Source of the DNA: Couchioplanes caeruleus
GTDB taxonomy: Bacteria; Actinomycetota; Actinomycetes; Mycobacteriales; Micromonosporaceae
Length of the DNA stretch: 64,000 nucleotides
Assembly: GCF_023499255.1 (NCBI RefSeq)
Contig: NZ_CP092183.1
Location: forward strand, 4,212,501-4,276,500
Direction: 5' to 3'
The notes under the pieces are model-generated. The model saw nothing but the letters and a program-made list of their open reading frames with translations. It ran no database searches and was not told the DNA's origin. A program made the position numbers and the translations under genes. The first letter of the stretch is position 1; every line of letters starts with the position of its first letter. Below, one piece after another: positions 7,514 to 16,521 of this stretch.

Positions 7514-8695
7514 GTGAATGACCGGATCCGTCGCGGCCGGGTCGCCACGTCGCTGACGTTCCTGCTGTTCGGTACGGCGCTCGGCGTGTGGACGGCGCGG
7601 ATTCCGGCGGTCAAGCACAACCTCGGGCTCAGCGACGGCCGGCTCAGTTACGCGTTGCTGTCGTTCGCGGCCGGGTGCATCGTCGGCATGGCGGTGCTGG
7701 GGCGGCTCACCGACCGGTTCGGCAGTTCGCGGGTTCTCGTCCCCGCCGCGGTGCTCGAAGGGCTGCTGCTGGTGCCGCCCGGGTTCAGCGGCGGACTGGC
7801 GGTGCTCTGCGGCGCTCTCTTCCTGTTCGGTGCGGCGCACGGCACGCTCAACATCGCGATGAATGCCAACGCCATCGAGGTGCAGCGGGCGTGGGGGCGG
7901 CCGATCATGTCGTCGTTCCATGCCATCTACAGCGTCGGCGGGTTCCTGGGTGCCGTCGCCGGGAGCCTCTTCGCGCACGGCGGGGCCGGGGTCGGCGTCA
8001 CGTTCCTCGCCGTCGGGGCCGGGGTACTGGCTTTGGCGGTGTGGGCCTCGCTGTGGGTTTTCTCCGGCGAGTCCGGCGCGGAGGCATCGGACGCGACGCC
8101 GGGCGGCGAGGAGCCGGCGCGCCGGCCGGTGCTGCTGATCTTCCTGGGCGTTCTCGTGCTGTGCACCCTGGTGGGGGAGGGCGCGGCGGCCGACTGGAGC
8201 GCCGTGTACCTGCGGGACGACCTGGGGACGAGCGCCGGCGCCGCCGCGTACGGGTTCGCCGCCTTCTCGATCATGATGACGGTGGGCCGGGTCTTCGGCG
8301 ACCGGCTGGTCCTCGCGCTGGGCCCCGTCACGCTGGTACGCCTCAGCGGCGGCCTGGCGGCCGCGGGGCTCGGCGCCGCCCTGCTGATCCACCACCCGGT
8401 CGCCGGCATCGCCGGGTTCGGGCTGCTGGGCGCGGGCCTGTCCGGCATCGCCCCGCAGGTCTACTCGGCGGCGGGCAACCTCGACCCCCGGCGCGCCGGC
8501 CGGGCGCTGTCCACGGTGGTCAGCATCGGCTATGTCGGCTTCCTGCTCGGACCGATCCTGATCGGCGCGGCGGCGACCGTGGTCGGGCTGCCGTCGGCGC
8601 TGTGGATCCCGGTGGTCCTCGCCCTGTTCGTAGCGGCCAGCGCCCGTGCGATGGCACCCCCGAGACATCCCGCCGAGACCGCCGTCGTCAGCTGA
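7514..8695 (+). CDS. Major facilitator superfamily transporter
   Basis: A 393-residue protein with about twelve hydrophobic segments. The loop between helices 2 and 3 carries the MFS motif-A variant GRLTDRFGSSRV, and the first helix ends with GVWTARIPAVK, typical of the fucose-permease/YbjJ-like group of actinobacterial MFS proteins. Substrate and direction are unknown. Translation is taken from the GTG at 7514. The gene is convergent with the frameshifted Clp-N gene and overlaps its stop by eight bases. Confidence 0.8.
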   Translation: MNDRIRRGRVATSLTFLLFGTALGVWTARIPAVKHNLGLSDGRLSYALLSFAAGCIVGMAVLGRLTDRFGSSRVLVPAAVLEGLLLVPPGFSGGLAVLCGALFLFGAAHGTLNIAMNANAIEVQRAWGRPIMSSFHAIYSVGGFLGAVAGSLFAHGGAGVGVTFLAVGAGVLALAVWASLWVFSGESGAEASDATPGGEEPARRPVLLIFLGVLVLCTLVGEGAAADWSAVYLRDDLGTSAGAAAYGFAAFSIMMTVGRVFGDRLVLALGPVTLVRLSGGLAAAGLGAALLIHHPVAGIAGFGLLGAGLSGIAPQVYSAAGNLDPRRAGRALSTVVSIGYVGFLLGPILIGAAATVVGLPSALWIPVVLALFVAASARAMAPPRHPAETAVVS

Positions 8696-9699
8696 GCGTG
8701 CGGCGCAGGGCGGCGACGTCGAAGCGTGCGGCGGTGAGCAGCCGGGCCGCCCTCGACGGCGGCGTGGATACGGCCAGGAGGTCGCGCACGAGGGCGAGCG
8801 TGTCCGGGTAGCGCACGGTGGACATTCGGCGCGACAGCCGTTCGCCGGCTGCGTCCCGCTGACCGGCGGGCTCGGCGGCTCGAAAACCTTCGTGCGTGAC
8901 CCCGGCAGCCTGCAGCAACGCCGCGCCGCGGAAACGGGGGTCCTCCGGGTCGACGAGGTAGGGCAGCCGCTGCGCGACCTCGTACGTGGCGGCCACCGCG
9001 AGCAGGATGTCCGCGCTGTCCGGTCCGCCCGATCTCGACGGCGTGCGGTAGGCCTGTTCTGCCGCCTCCAGCCTGATCCACTGCATCGGGTGGCGACCGT
9101 AATTGATCCGTACGGCCATCGCGAATGCCGTCATCGGCCGCCGCCAGCCCGGTGAGCGGAAGCCGGACCGGCCGATCAGCCGGTCGCGGACGTGGCGCAG
9201 GGCCGGATGCACGTCGTCGCGTACGGCCGGGGTCCGGCCCGCCGCGAGGTCCGCGTACAGGTCCGTGGCCGGGATGCCGCAGATCGCCAGCAGTTCCGTC
9301 GCGCGGTTGCCCGGGTCCTCGAGCAGCGCGAGCAGCACGTCGGCGGGGGTGCAGACGGTCCACGGTGGCCGCGCGGTGCAGGGCTTCCGCCGCTGCCGCG
9401 GTGAAGGGTACGGGGGTGCCGCCGTCGGCGATCACGATGTCGTGCGGGCCGTCCGGGCCCACGCCGGCCGCGTCCGCGGAGGCCCAGCGGCCGAGCCGGC
9501 TGTCGTTGACGGTGAGCGCGACCGTACGGGTGAGGCCGGCCGCCGCGAGCGCGCCGCGGGTGGCGTCGAGGTTGGTCAGGGCGATCAGCAGGTGGTTGGT
9601 GCCGAGCGCCTCGCCGTCGCCGCCGCGCAGGAACGCGGCGGCGACCATCAGGCGGATGCCCGAGTCGCCGGGGAACACGTCGGTGCGGGATGTGGACAC
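8688..9699 (-). pseudogene. Clp N-terminal domain protein, frameshifted
   Basis: Two adjoining frames together encode one protein with two Clp-N repeats. The first frame (start GTG 9699) carries SGIRLMVAAAFL ... TNHLLIALTN and reaches AAEALHRAATVDRLHP. The homology then continues in the other frame as PADVLLALLEDPGN to the stop at 8688. The break sits at a run of five G on the plus strand (9345-9349); removing one base restores a continuous VDRLHPADVLLALLEDP. Proteins of this type bind substrates or partners of Clp ATPases. Either the gene is truly broken, the base is a sequencing error, or slippage rescues it. Confidence 0.8.
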
Positions 9700-9790
9700 C
9701 CGCTCATTGTGCGAACGCCGCGGCCGGCGGAACATCCGGCTGCGGTCGGGGCTTGCCGGGCGACGACTTGAACCTTCGGTATACCGCCGC

Positions 9791-10642
9791 TCAGTGGAGG
9801 TGACCGGCGGCCAGGCCGCCCTGGACCTGCCGGTGGAACGCCACGTACCCGATGAGGACCGGCAGCATCGCGATCGTCATCCCGGCGAACAGGCCGCTGT
9901 AGTCCCCGCGGTAGCCCTCGTTGACAGCGAGCGCGGTCAGCCCCTGCGCGAGCACCCAGCGCCGCTCCGCGCCCTCGCCCTGCATGAGCACGATCGGCAG
10001 GACGTACTGGTTCCACTGGAACAGGAACGTGAAGATGGCCACGCTGACCAGGCCGGGCCGGGCCATCGGCAGCATCACGCGGAAGAACAGGCGGTAGTCG
10101 CCGCACCCGTCGACCATCGCGGCCTCGGCGACCGCGGCCGGCAGCGTACGGAAGAAGGCCGTGAGGAAGAAGACCGTGAAGGGCAGCGAGTACGCGGCGT
10201 ACACGAGGATCAGCCCGGGGAGCGTGCCCAGCAGTCCCAGGTCGCGCACCACGAAGAACAGCGGCACGAGCGCGAGGAAGACGGGGAACATCATGCCGCC
10301 GGTGAACGCGAGGTGGATGATGCGGCGGCCCGGGAAGCGGTAGCGGGCCAGCACGTACGCGGCCATCGCGCCGAGGATCATCGTCAGGGTGAGCGCTCCC
10401 GTCACGACGATCGCGCTGTTCAGGAAGTAGCGGCCGATGTGGGCGTCGTCCCAGGCCCGTGCCCAGTTCTCCGGCCGGGGGCGGGACGGCAGGCCCCACG
10501 GGTCGGTGAGGATCTCGTCGTCGGTCTTGAACGAGCTGACCACCGCCCACAGCAGCGGCAGCGTGGTGAGCAGCGCCCAGCCGGCGAGGAAGCCGTGGGA
10601 CAGCACGGGGATGACGCGCCCGGGGCGGGGCGGGACGGTCAT
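9791..10642 (-). CDS. ngcG: Sugar ABC transporter permease, NgcG/MalG-like
   Basis: A 283-residue inner-membrane permease with six helices. The cytosolic EAA loop that docks the ATPase is clear: VAEAAMVDGCGDYRLFFRVM followed by LPMARP. It belongs to the MalG-type binding-protein-dependent family. It is the last gene of a three-gene importer operon; its ATG directly follows the TAG of the partner permease (TAGATG). No ATPase gene is present, as is usual in actinobacteria where a shared MsiK-type ATPase serves many sugar importers. Confidence 0.9.
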   Translation of the reverse strand: MTVPPRPGRVIPVLSHGFLAGWALLTTLPLLWAVVSSFKTDDEILTDPWGLPSRPRPENWARAWDDAHIGRYFLNSAIVVTGALTLTMILGAMAAYVLARYRFPGRRIIHLAFTGGMMFPVFLALVPLFFVVRDLGLLGTLPGLILVYAAYSLPFTVFFLTAFFRTLPAAVAEAAMVDGCGDYRLFFRVMLPMARPGLVSVAIFTFLFQWNQYVLPIVLMQGEGAERRWVLAQGLTALAVNEGYRGDYSGLFAGMTIAMLPVLIGYVAFHRQVQGGLAAGHLH

Positions 10643-11548
10643 CTACAGCCCCGCCCGGTCGCGGCGGGTGACGCGCAGGAACAGGGCGGCGACCGACAGG
10701 GTCAGGAAGAACATCGCGACGCCCATCGTGGACGCGTACCCGAATTGGGCGTCGGTGAAGGCGGTCCGGTAGAGCCGCAGCCCCACGACGTCGGACGAGA
10801 ACCCGGGGCCGCCGTCCGTGATGATCTGCGCGACGGCGAAGGCGTCGATGGCCACGATCGCGAGGTACACCCACGCGACCTGGACGGTGTCCCACAGCAG
10901 CGGCACGGTGACCCGGAACAGGGTGGTGGCTCGGGTCGCCCCGTCCAGCAGCGCCGCCTCGTAGATGTCGCGGGGGATCGCCTGCATCGCCGCACCGAAC
11001 AGCACGACGTAGAAGCCGGCGTTGCTCCACAGCAGCACGAGGGCCACGCACCAGAACGAGAACCGCGGGTCGCCGAGCCACGGCCGGGCCAGCGAATCCA
11101 GTCCCACGGCGCGCAGGGCGCCGTTGAGCAGGCCGCTGTTCGGCGCGTAGATCTGCTTCCACAGCACGCCGATGACGGCCACGGACAGCACCTGCGGGAA
11201 GAAGTAGACGATCCGGTACAGGGCGGCGCCGCGGACGCCGTGCACGCCGGCCCGGTCCCGGCGCCCACCGACGCTGAGCATCGACGCGAGGAACAGTCCG
11301 AGCAGGATCGTCGCCGGCGGCAGCAGCACGAGCAGCAGCGCGTTGTGCCACAACGCGTTCCAGAACAGGCCGTCGTCGGCCAGCCGGCGGACGTTGGCCG
11401 GGCCGACGAAGTCGTACTGCGGGGTGAGGCCGCGCCAGTCGGTCGCGGAGATCGCGAAGGCCTGCACGTACGGCGACAGCACGAAGACGCCGTACAGCAG
11501 CAGCGGCGGGCCGAGGAACGTGGCGACGAACAGCCGCTTGCCTCGCAC
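10643..11548 (-). CDS. ngcF: Sugar ABC transporter permease, NgcF/MalF-like
   Basis: A 301-residue MalF-type permease with about six helices. The EAA loop is IYEAALLDGATRATTLFRV followed by TVPLLW. The GTG start lies two bases after the TGA of the binding-protein gene, so the three genes are one transcript. It would form the membrane channel with the 9791-10642 protein. The name follows from the binding protein it accompanies, which resembles NgcE. Confidence 0.88.
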   Translation of the reverse strand: MRGKRLFVATFLGPPLLLYGVFVLSPYVQAFAISATDWRGLTPQYDFVGPANVRRLADDGLFWNALWHNALLLVLLPPATILLGLFLASMLSVGGRRDRAGVHGVRGAALYRIVYFFPQVLSVAVIGVLWKQIYAPNSGLLNGALRAVGLDSLARPWLGDPRFSFWCVALVLLWSNAGFYVVLFGAAMQAIPRDIYEAALLDGATRATTLFRVTVPLLWDTVQVAWVYLAIVAIDAFAVAQIITDGGPGFSSDVVGLRLYRTAFTDAQFGYASTMGVAMFFLTLSVAALFLRVTRRDRAGL

Positions 11549-11550
11549 GG

Positions 11551-12933
11551 TCAGGCCCGCTTGTACTTCTTGACCGACGGGTCTCTCGCGATGTCGTCGG
11601 CGGCCTTCTGGCACCGGTCCACCCAGCCGGCCGCGTCGAGGCGGCGGGCGAACAGGTCGGCCGTGGCGGCGTTGACGTAGGTGCGTTCGAGCTTGCGGTA
11701 GTACGACGGGTACAGCCAGGTGAAGGTCTGCGCCCCGGGAGCGGCCATCATCCGGGTGACCGAGGTGAGGCCGGGTGCCAGGCCGAGGCCGGCGCTCACC
11801 CCGGCGACGCAGCTGAGGCTCCCGGCCGTACGGGTGAAGTCGGCGGCGCCCGTGCGCGACAGCATGATGCGCAGGTACTCGAGGCCGCCGCGGAGGTTCT
11901 TCGCCTTGGCGGGCACCACGAACGGCTCGCTGCCGGTGCCCCGGAACGCCGCGTACGGCAGCTTGTCGCCGGTGGTGAGGCTGGGCGTGGGTGCGACGGC
12001 CATCCGGAAGTCCGGCGGGGTGACGGCCTTCTGCTCGTTCTCCAGCCACGAGCCGCAGAAGATGAGGGCGGCGCGGCCCCGGCACCACTGCGTCTGGGCC
12101 TGGATGTGGTCCATGCCCTCGGCGCCGGCCTGCACGTACCCGTCGACCGCCAGCTGGCGGTAGGCGTCCACGGCCGTGCGGACCGCGTCGTGGCGCCACG
12201 CGCCCGGCTCCAGGTTGTCGATCGCCTTGAGCACCTCGACGCCGCCGAGCTTGGCCGCGGACGCGAGGATCGGCCAGCTCATGTAGCGGGCGTGCACCCC
12301 CGGGTACGTCCACGGCGCGATGCCGGCGGCACTGATCTGCCGGCACAGCGCGATCATGCCGTCCCAGGTGGTCGGGTACTGCCAGCCGCGGTCGGCGAAG
12401 AGCTTCTCCGAATACCAGGTCCCGTACGCCGAGTACGCATAGTTCAGCGCGAGGAATCTGCCGTCGTACGATCCGACGTCGACGATGCCCGGCAGCAGCG
12501 TGTCCCTGACGGCCACCTTCGGGTCGTCGAGGCTCGGCGCCGCGAGCAGGTCGCCGAGGTCGGCCAGCGCTCCCTGGGAGACCAGCGCGTTGAAGTCGAT
12601 CTGGTTGCCGCCGGAGTTGTCCAGCACGTCCGGCGGGGTGCCGGCCACGAACCGCGGCTGCAGCGTCTCGGCGATCTGCTGGGTGGCCGAGTGCTTGATC
12701 CGCGCCCCCGGGTGGCGTTCGCGGTACAGCGCCTCGTGGGCCTTGGCGTACTCCTCGCCGAAGCCACCGTTGAAGATGACGACCTCCAGCGGGGCGTCCG
12801 CCGCGCCCCTGTCCTCGCTGTCGTCGTCGCTGTCGCCGCCCAGCGCGCAGCCGGTGAGGGCGCCCGTGCCGGCGAGGGCACCGAGGGCGGCCGCGCCGTG
12901 CAGCAGACGGCGCCGGCTGATCGTCTGTGCCAT
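11551..12933 (-). CDS. ngcE: NgcE-like N-acetylglucosamine/chitobiose-binding lipoprotein
   Basis: A 460-residue extracytoplasmic solute-binding lipoprotein. It has a Tat signal (SRRRLLHG) and a lipobox LTGC with Cys29. The mature start (VVIFNGGFGEEYAKAHEALY) and later PPDVLDNSGGNQIDFNALV and TWDGMIALCRQI closely match the NgcE group as I recall it. That group binds N-acetylglucosamine and chitobiose in Streptomyces. Next to a GH3 hexosaminidase, MurR and MurQ it is likely to feed amino sugars or muropeptide sugars into the cell. It heads the importer operon and is divergent from the GH3 gene, 132 bases away. Confidence 0.85.
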   Translation of the reverse strand: MAQTISRRRLLHGAAALGALAGTGALTGCALGGDSDDDSEDRGAADAPLEVVIFNGGFGEEYAKAHEALYRERHPGARIKHSATQQIAETLQPRFVAGTPPDVLDNSGGNQIDFNALVSQGALADLGDLLAAPSLDDPKVAVRDTLLPGIVDVGSYDGRFLALNYAYSAYGTWYSEKLFADRGWQYPTTWDGMIALCRQISAAGIAPWTYPGVHARYMSWPILASAAKLGGVEVLKAIDNLEPGAWRHDAVRTAVDAYRQLAVDGYVQAGAEGMDHIQAQTQWCRGRAALIFCGSWLENEQKAVTPPDFRMAVAPTPSLTTGDKLPYAAFRGTGSEPFVVPAKAKNLRGGLEYLRIMLSRTGAADFTRTAGSLSCVAGVSAGLGLAPGLTSVTRMMAAPGAQTFTWLYPSYYRKLERTYVNAATADLFARRLDAAGWVDRCQKAADDIARDPSVKKYKRA

Positions 12934-13065
12934 GGCGTACCCCTGCCTCGAGGAACATCAACATATGTCCATGGGTCGCCCCGTAGGATGAAGCTTTCCT
13001 CCGGCACATTCAAGTGTCGTGAAACTAATTGCCAGTGCCGGGGCGCGCGAGTACGTTCGGTCGTC
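12934..13065. promoter_or_regulatory. Divergent promoter region, NgcE-like operon / GH3
   Basis: 132 bases, distinctly AT-richer than the surroundings. It contains ACATATGT (palindrome, about 12962-12969), GGATGAAGCTTTCC (GAAGCTTTC, near-palindromic) and GTGAAACTAATTGCCAG. These are plausible regulator sites (MurR/RpiR or DasR-like), but none matches a consensus I can name with confidence. Confidence 0.4.
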
Positions 13066-14868
13066 ATGCGGATGCGTCCGGTCGCTTCATTCGTCACGTT
13101 GCTCCTGACCGTGTCCGGGGCGGCGATCCCGGCCGGTCCCGCCGCCGCGCGCCCCGCGGCGTCCGAGGTGGAGCGGCTGCTGGCCCGCATGACGTTGCCG
13201 GAGAAGGTCGGGCAGCTCTTCACCACGTACGCGTACGGCTCGGACGCCACCGCACCGTCCAGCGCGGACGCCGCCGCCAACCGCTCTCTCTACGGAGTGG
13301 ACACCCCGGCCGAGGTCGTCGCCAAGTACCACCTCGGCGGCGTCATCTACTTCACCTGGACGAACAGCCTGCAGTCGCCGCGCCAGCTCGTCACGCTCGC
13401 CAACGGGCTGCAGGCAGCGGCGACCGGCAGCGGCGCCCGCATCCCGGTGATGATCTCCACCGACCAGGAGCACGGCGTCGTGTCCCGGATGCCCGCGCCC
13501 GCCACCCAGTTCCCCGGCGGCATGGCGCTGGGCGCCGGGCGCTCGGCGCGCGACGCATACCGCACCGGCCGGGTCACCGGCGCCGAGCTCGGCGCGGTCG
13601 GCATCGGCCAGGCCTGGGCGCCGGTCGCCGACGTCAACGTCAACCCCGCCAACCCCGTCATCGGCGTACGGTCCTTCGGCAGCGACCCGGCGCTGGCCGC
13701 CGCCCTCACCGCCGCCCAGATCGAGGGGTTCCAGCGCGGCGCGGACACCTCCGCGGCAGCCAAGCACTTCCCGGGCCACGGTGACACGAGCACGGACAGC
13801 CACACCGGGCTGCCCGTCATCACGCACACCCGCGAGCAGTGGTCGCGCATCGACGCCCCGCCGTTCCGGGCCGCCGTCGCCGCGGGCGTCGACGCCGTGA
13901 TGACCGCGCACATCGTGGTGCCCGCGCTCGACCCGTCCGGCGACCCCGCCACGCTGTCCCGGCCCATCATCACCGGCCTGCTGCGCGGCGAGCTCGGCTA
14001 CCGCGGGGTGGTCGTGACCGACTCGCTCGAGATGGCCGGCGTCCGCGAGAAGTACGGCGACGACCGCGTCCCGGTGCTCGCCCTCAAAGCCGGCGCCGAC
14101 ATGCTGCTGATGCCCCCGGACCTCGACGTGGCGGTCGGCGCGGTGCTCGGCGCCGTCGCCTCCGGGGAGCTCACCGAGGAGCGCATCGACCAGTCCGTAC
14201 GCCGCATCCTGACCCTCAAGCACAAGCGTGGCCTGCTGTCGTGGACGCCCCTCGACCCGGCCGCCGCCGAGCGCGCCGTCGGCAGCCCCGCGCACCTGCG
14301 GGTGGCCGGCGACGTCACCGACCGTACGGTCACGGCGATCCGCAACGACGCGGGCGTGCTGCCCCTGCGGGGTGCCCGTTCGGTGCTGGTCACCGGGTGG
14401 AGCTCGAGCGCCCAGCGCACCGTGCCCGTCCTCGCCGACTCGCTGGCCGCTCGGGGGGTCAGCGCGACGGCGCTCGTCACCGGCCTGCCCACCGACGCGC
14501 AGATCGCCGAGGCGGTCGCCGCGGCGGGCCGGCACGAGGTGACCGTGGTGCTCACGTCACGGGCGTGGGACACCACTTCCGCCGATCCGGGCGCCCGCCA
14601 GCAGGCGCTCGTCCGTGCCCTGCTCGCCACCGGCCGCCCGGTCGTGGTGGTCGCCGTGCGGGACCCGTACGACATCGCGTACCTGCCGGGGGTCAGCACG
14701 TACCTGGCCACGTACAGCTCCACGGGGGTGGCCATGCAGTCGCTGGCGCGGGTGCTGCTCGGTGAGGTGCCGCCGCGGGGCCGGCTGCCGGTCGCGATCC
14801 CGGTGGCCGGTGACCCGTCGCGGGAGCTGTACCCGTTCGGCCACGGGCTGACGTGGCGGACGCGGTGA
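13066..14868 (+). CDS. Secreted GH3 beta-N-acetylhexosaminidase (NagZ-like)
   Basis: A 600-residue glycoside hydrolase family 3 enzyme with an N-terminal Sec signal (FVTLLLTVSGAAIPAGPAAA, cleavage near 28). The NagZ-type signature AAKHFPGHGDTSTDSHTG (about 231-248) supplies the Asp-His acid/base dyad (D244, H246) that distinguishes N-acetylglucosaminidases in GH3. The nucleophile is D319 in VVVTDSLEMAG. A C-terminal GH3 sandwich domain follows (about 390-600). It probably releases GlcNAc from muropeptides or chitin outside the cell, supplying the divergent NgcE-like importer and the MurQ/MurR pair downstream. Confidence 0.88.
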   Translation: MRMRPVASFVTLLLTVSGAAIPAGPAAARPAASEVERLLARMTLPEKVGQLFTTYAYGSDATAPSSADAAANRSLYGVDTPAEVVAKYHLGGVIYFTWTNSLQSPRQLVTLANGLQAAATGSGARIPVMISTDQEHGVVSRMPAPATQFPGGMALGAGRSARDAYRTGRVTGAELGAVGIGQAWAPVADVNVNPANPVIGVRSFGSDPALAAALTAAQIEGFQRGADTSAAAKHFPGHGDTSTDSHTGLPVITHTREQWSRIDAPPFRAAVAAGVDAVMTAHIVVPALDPSGDPATLSRPIITGLLRGELGYRGVVVTDSLEMAGVREKYGDDRVPVLALKAGADMLLMPPDLDVAVGAVLGAVASGELTEERIDQSVRRILTLKHKRGLLSWTPLDPAAAERAVGSPAHLRVAGDVTDRTVTAIRNDAGVLPLRGARSVLVTGWSSSAQRTVPVLADSLAARGVSATALVTGLPTDAQIAEAVAAAGRHEVTVVLTSRAWDTTSADPGARQQALVRALLATGRPVVVVAVRDPYDIAYLPGVSTYLATYSSTGVAMQSLARVLLGEVPPRGRLPVAIPVAGDPSRELYPFGHGLTWRTR

Positions 14869-14878
14869 GCCGGACCCG

Positions 14879-14927
14879 CCGGAGCGGACTGCCGACGGCG
14901 ACGGGGGAGCGTCGTCAGCCGCTCCGG
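14879..14927. terminator. Large hairpin between convergent genes
   Basis: CCGGAGCGG (14879-14887) pairs perfectly with CCGCTCCGG (14919-14927), and the intervening bases add a second partial stem (CGACG with CGTCG). It follows the GH3 stop and overlaps the end of the decayed kinase, so it could stop transcription in both directions. There is no U-tract. Confidence 0.55.
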
Positions 14928-15528
14928 CGCCGGCGCCGATCGTGACCGGTCAGCCGGGCGTGCACGGCGGCCGGCACCCGGTCCCCGGTGAGCCGGGCGA
15001 GGGCGAGCACGGCCGCGCCGCCCGCACCGTCGAGCGCCTCGCGGGGCTGCGTACCGGTCCGCTCCCGAACGCCGGCCCGCACGACGCGTGCGACCGGGCC
15101 GGGGGAGAGCAGGACCGAGCCGGCCAGCACCACGTCCCCCGCGTACGCCCCGACGGTGTCGAAGGTGTGCAGCAGCTTCGCGGCCGCGGCGCCCACCGCC
15201 GGGGCCTGGCCGCCCAGCGCCGCCGGCGGCCGGGCGAAACCCGCCGCGACCAGGTGCTGCGCGAGGTCGTCCCCGGCGGGCCGGTCCTCGTCCGCCCACC
15301 GGCGGGCGGCCGCCAGCAGCGCGGTCGGCTCGCCGTGCCCGTCCACGGCCGCCACGGCTGTCCGCATGGCCCGCAGCCCGATCCAGACCGCCGAGCCCTC
15401 GGCGCCGAGCAGCCACCCGTAGCCGTCGCAGCGACGGTGCAGCGCGCCGCCGGAGAAGCCGGCCGCGAGCGCGCCGGTGCCGGACAGCAGCAGCAGGCCG
15501 ACGTGGCTCCCGCGTCCACCCCCACCAC
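14915..15528 (-). pseudogene. Decayed BadF/BadG-type sugar kinase
   Basis: Remnant of a BadF/BadG/BcrA/BcrD-family ATPase, the family of N-acetylglucosamine kinases. The start of the family (VGVDAGATS, phosphate-binding loop 1) is present from the GTG at 15528. It then jumps, in a different frame, straight to the second half of the fold (LLLLSGTGALAAGFSGG, DGYGWLLGAEGSAVWIGLRA), reading on to the stop at 14915. Roughly 90-110 residues that normally lie between these motifs are missing, which suggests an internal deletion that also shifted the frame. The product cannot be a working kinase. It is divergent from murR. Confidence 0.7.
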
Positions 15529-15585
15529 CAGCCCCGGCCCATAGTCCGGTGACCGTACCCCGATCCCCGAAGGACACCCGGCTCC

Positions 15586-16521
15586 ATGACAGGCACCAGG
15601 CGTACGCCGGCACCGACCGCGCAGCGGGCGGCCGGCGGCTCACCCACGACCGTGCGGGCCCGCGGCCTGCTCCCCTCGCTCTCCCCGGCCGAGCAGCGGG
15701 TCGCCCGCGTGATCATCGACGAGGCGGCGACCGCCGCCGGGCTCACCATCACCGACCTCGCCGGGCGCGCCCGCGCCTCCGAGACCACGGTGATCCGGTT
15801 CTGCCGCGCGATGGGCTTCGCCGGCTACTCCGAGCTGCGGCTGACCCTCGCCGCCGAGGCGGGCCGGGCGGCCGGCGCGGCGACCACCGGCCGCGAGCTG
15901 ATCGACAGCGACATCAGCGAGACCGACGAGCTCGCGCAGGTGGTCAAGAAGATCGCCTTCGCCGACGCCCGGGCCGTCGAGGACACCGCCCTGCAGATCG
16001 ACATCGCCGTCCTCGAGCAGGTCGTCGACCTCGTCGCCGGCGCCCGGCGCGTCGACATCTACGGCGTCGGCGCCAGCGCCTTCGTCGCCGCCGACTTCCA
16101 GCACAAGCTGCACCGGATCGGCCGGATCTCGTACGCGTGGAGCGACCTGCACGTGGCGCTCACCAGCGCGGCGCTGCTCGACGAGCGGGACGTGGCCTTC
16201 GGTATCTCGCACACCGGCGCGACCGCCGACACCGTGGAGGCGTTCGCCGAGGCGGGCCGGCACGGTGCACGGCTGGTGGCGCTGACCAACTTCCCCAAGT
16301 CGCCGATCACCCGGATCGCCGACCACGTGCTCACCACGGCGGCGCGGGAGACGACGTTCCGCTCCGGCGCGATGGCCAGCCGGCTCGCCCAGCTGACGGT
16401 CATCGACTGCGTGTTCGTCGGTGTCGCCCAGCGGACGTACCCGCAGACGCGGCACGCGCTCGAGGTGACGTACGAGGCCGTCCGGGGCCGGCGGGTGGAC
16501 TCCGTCCGGGGGCGCGCGTGA
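15586..16521 (+). CDS. murR: MurR/RpiR-family regulator
   Basis: A 311-residue regulator with an N-terminal RpiR helix-turn-helix (about 30-105; ASETTVIRFCRAMGFAGYSEL) and a C-terminal sugar-isomerase (SIS) domain (about 140-275; RVDIYGVGASAFVAADF, ISHTGATADTVEA) that would sense a phosphorylated amino sugar. It overlaps murQ by four bases (GTGA), the common murR-murQ arrangement, so MurNAc-6-phosphate or GlcNAc-6-phosphate is a likely ligand. A GAAGGA ribosome-binding site precedes the ATG. Confidence 0.88.
   Translation: MTGTRRTPAPTAQRAAGGSPTTVRARGLLPSLSPAEQRVARVIIDEAATAAGLTITDLAGRARASETTVIRFCRAMGFAGYSELRLTLAAEAGRAAGAATTGRELIDSDISETDELAQVVKKIAFADARAVEDTALQIDIAVLEQVVDLVAGARRVDIYGVGASAFVAADFQHKLHRIGRISYAWSDLHVALTSAALLDERDVAFGISHTGATADTVEAFAEAGRHGARLVALTNFPKSPITRIADHVLTTAARETTFRSGAMASRLAQLTVIDCVFVGVAQRTYPQTRHALEVTYEAVRGRRVDSVRGRA

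Noticed and set aside
9125..11680. Plus-strand frame of about 850 codons over the importer genes
   Set aside because: Antisense shadow; low-complexity Glu/Arg/Gln translation without homology.
15529..15643. Longer start for the BadF-type protein
   Set aside because: The added residues run into the murR gene and do not resemble the family; the true N-terminus motif is in another frame, so the gene is treated as broken.
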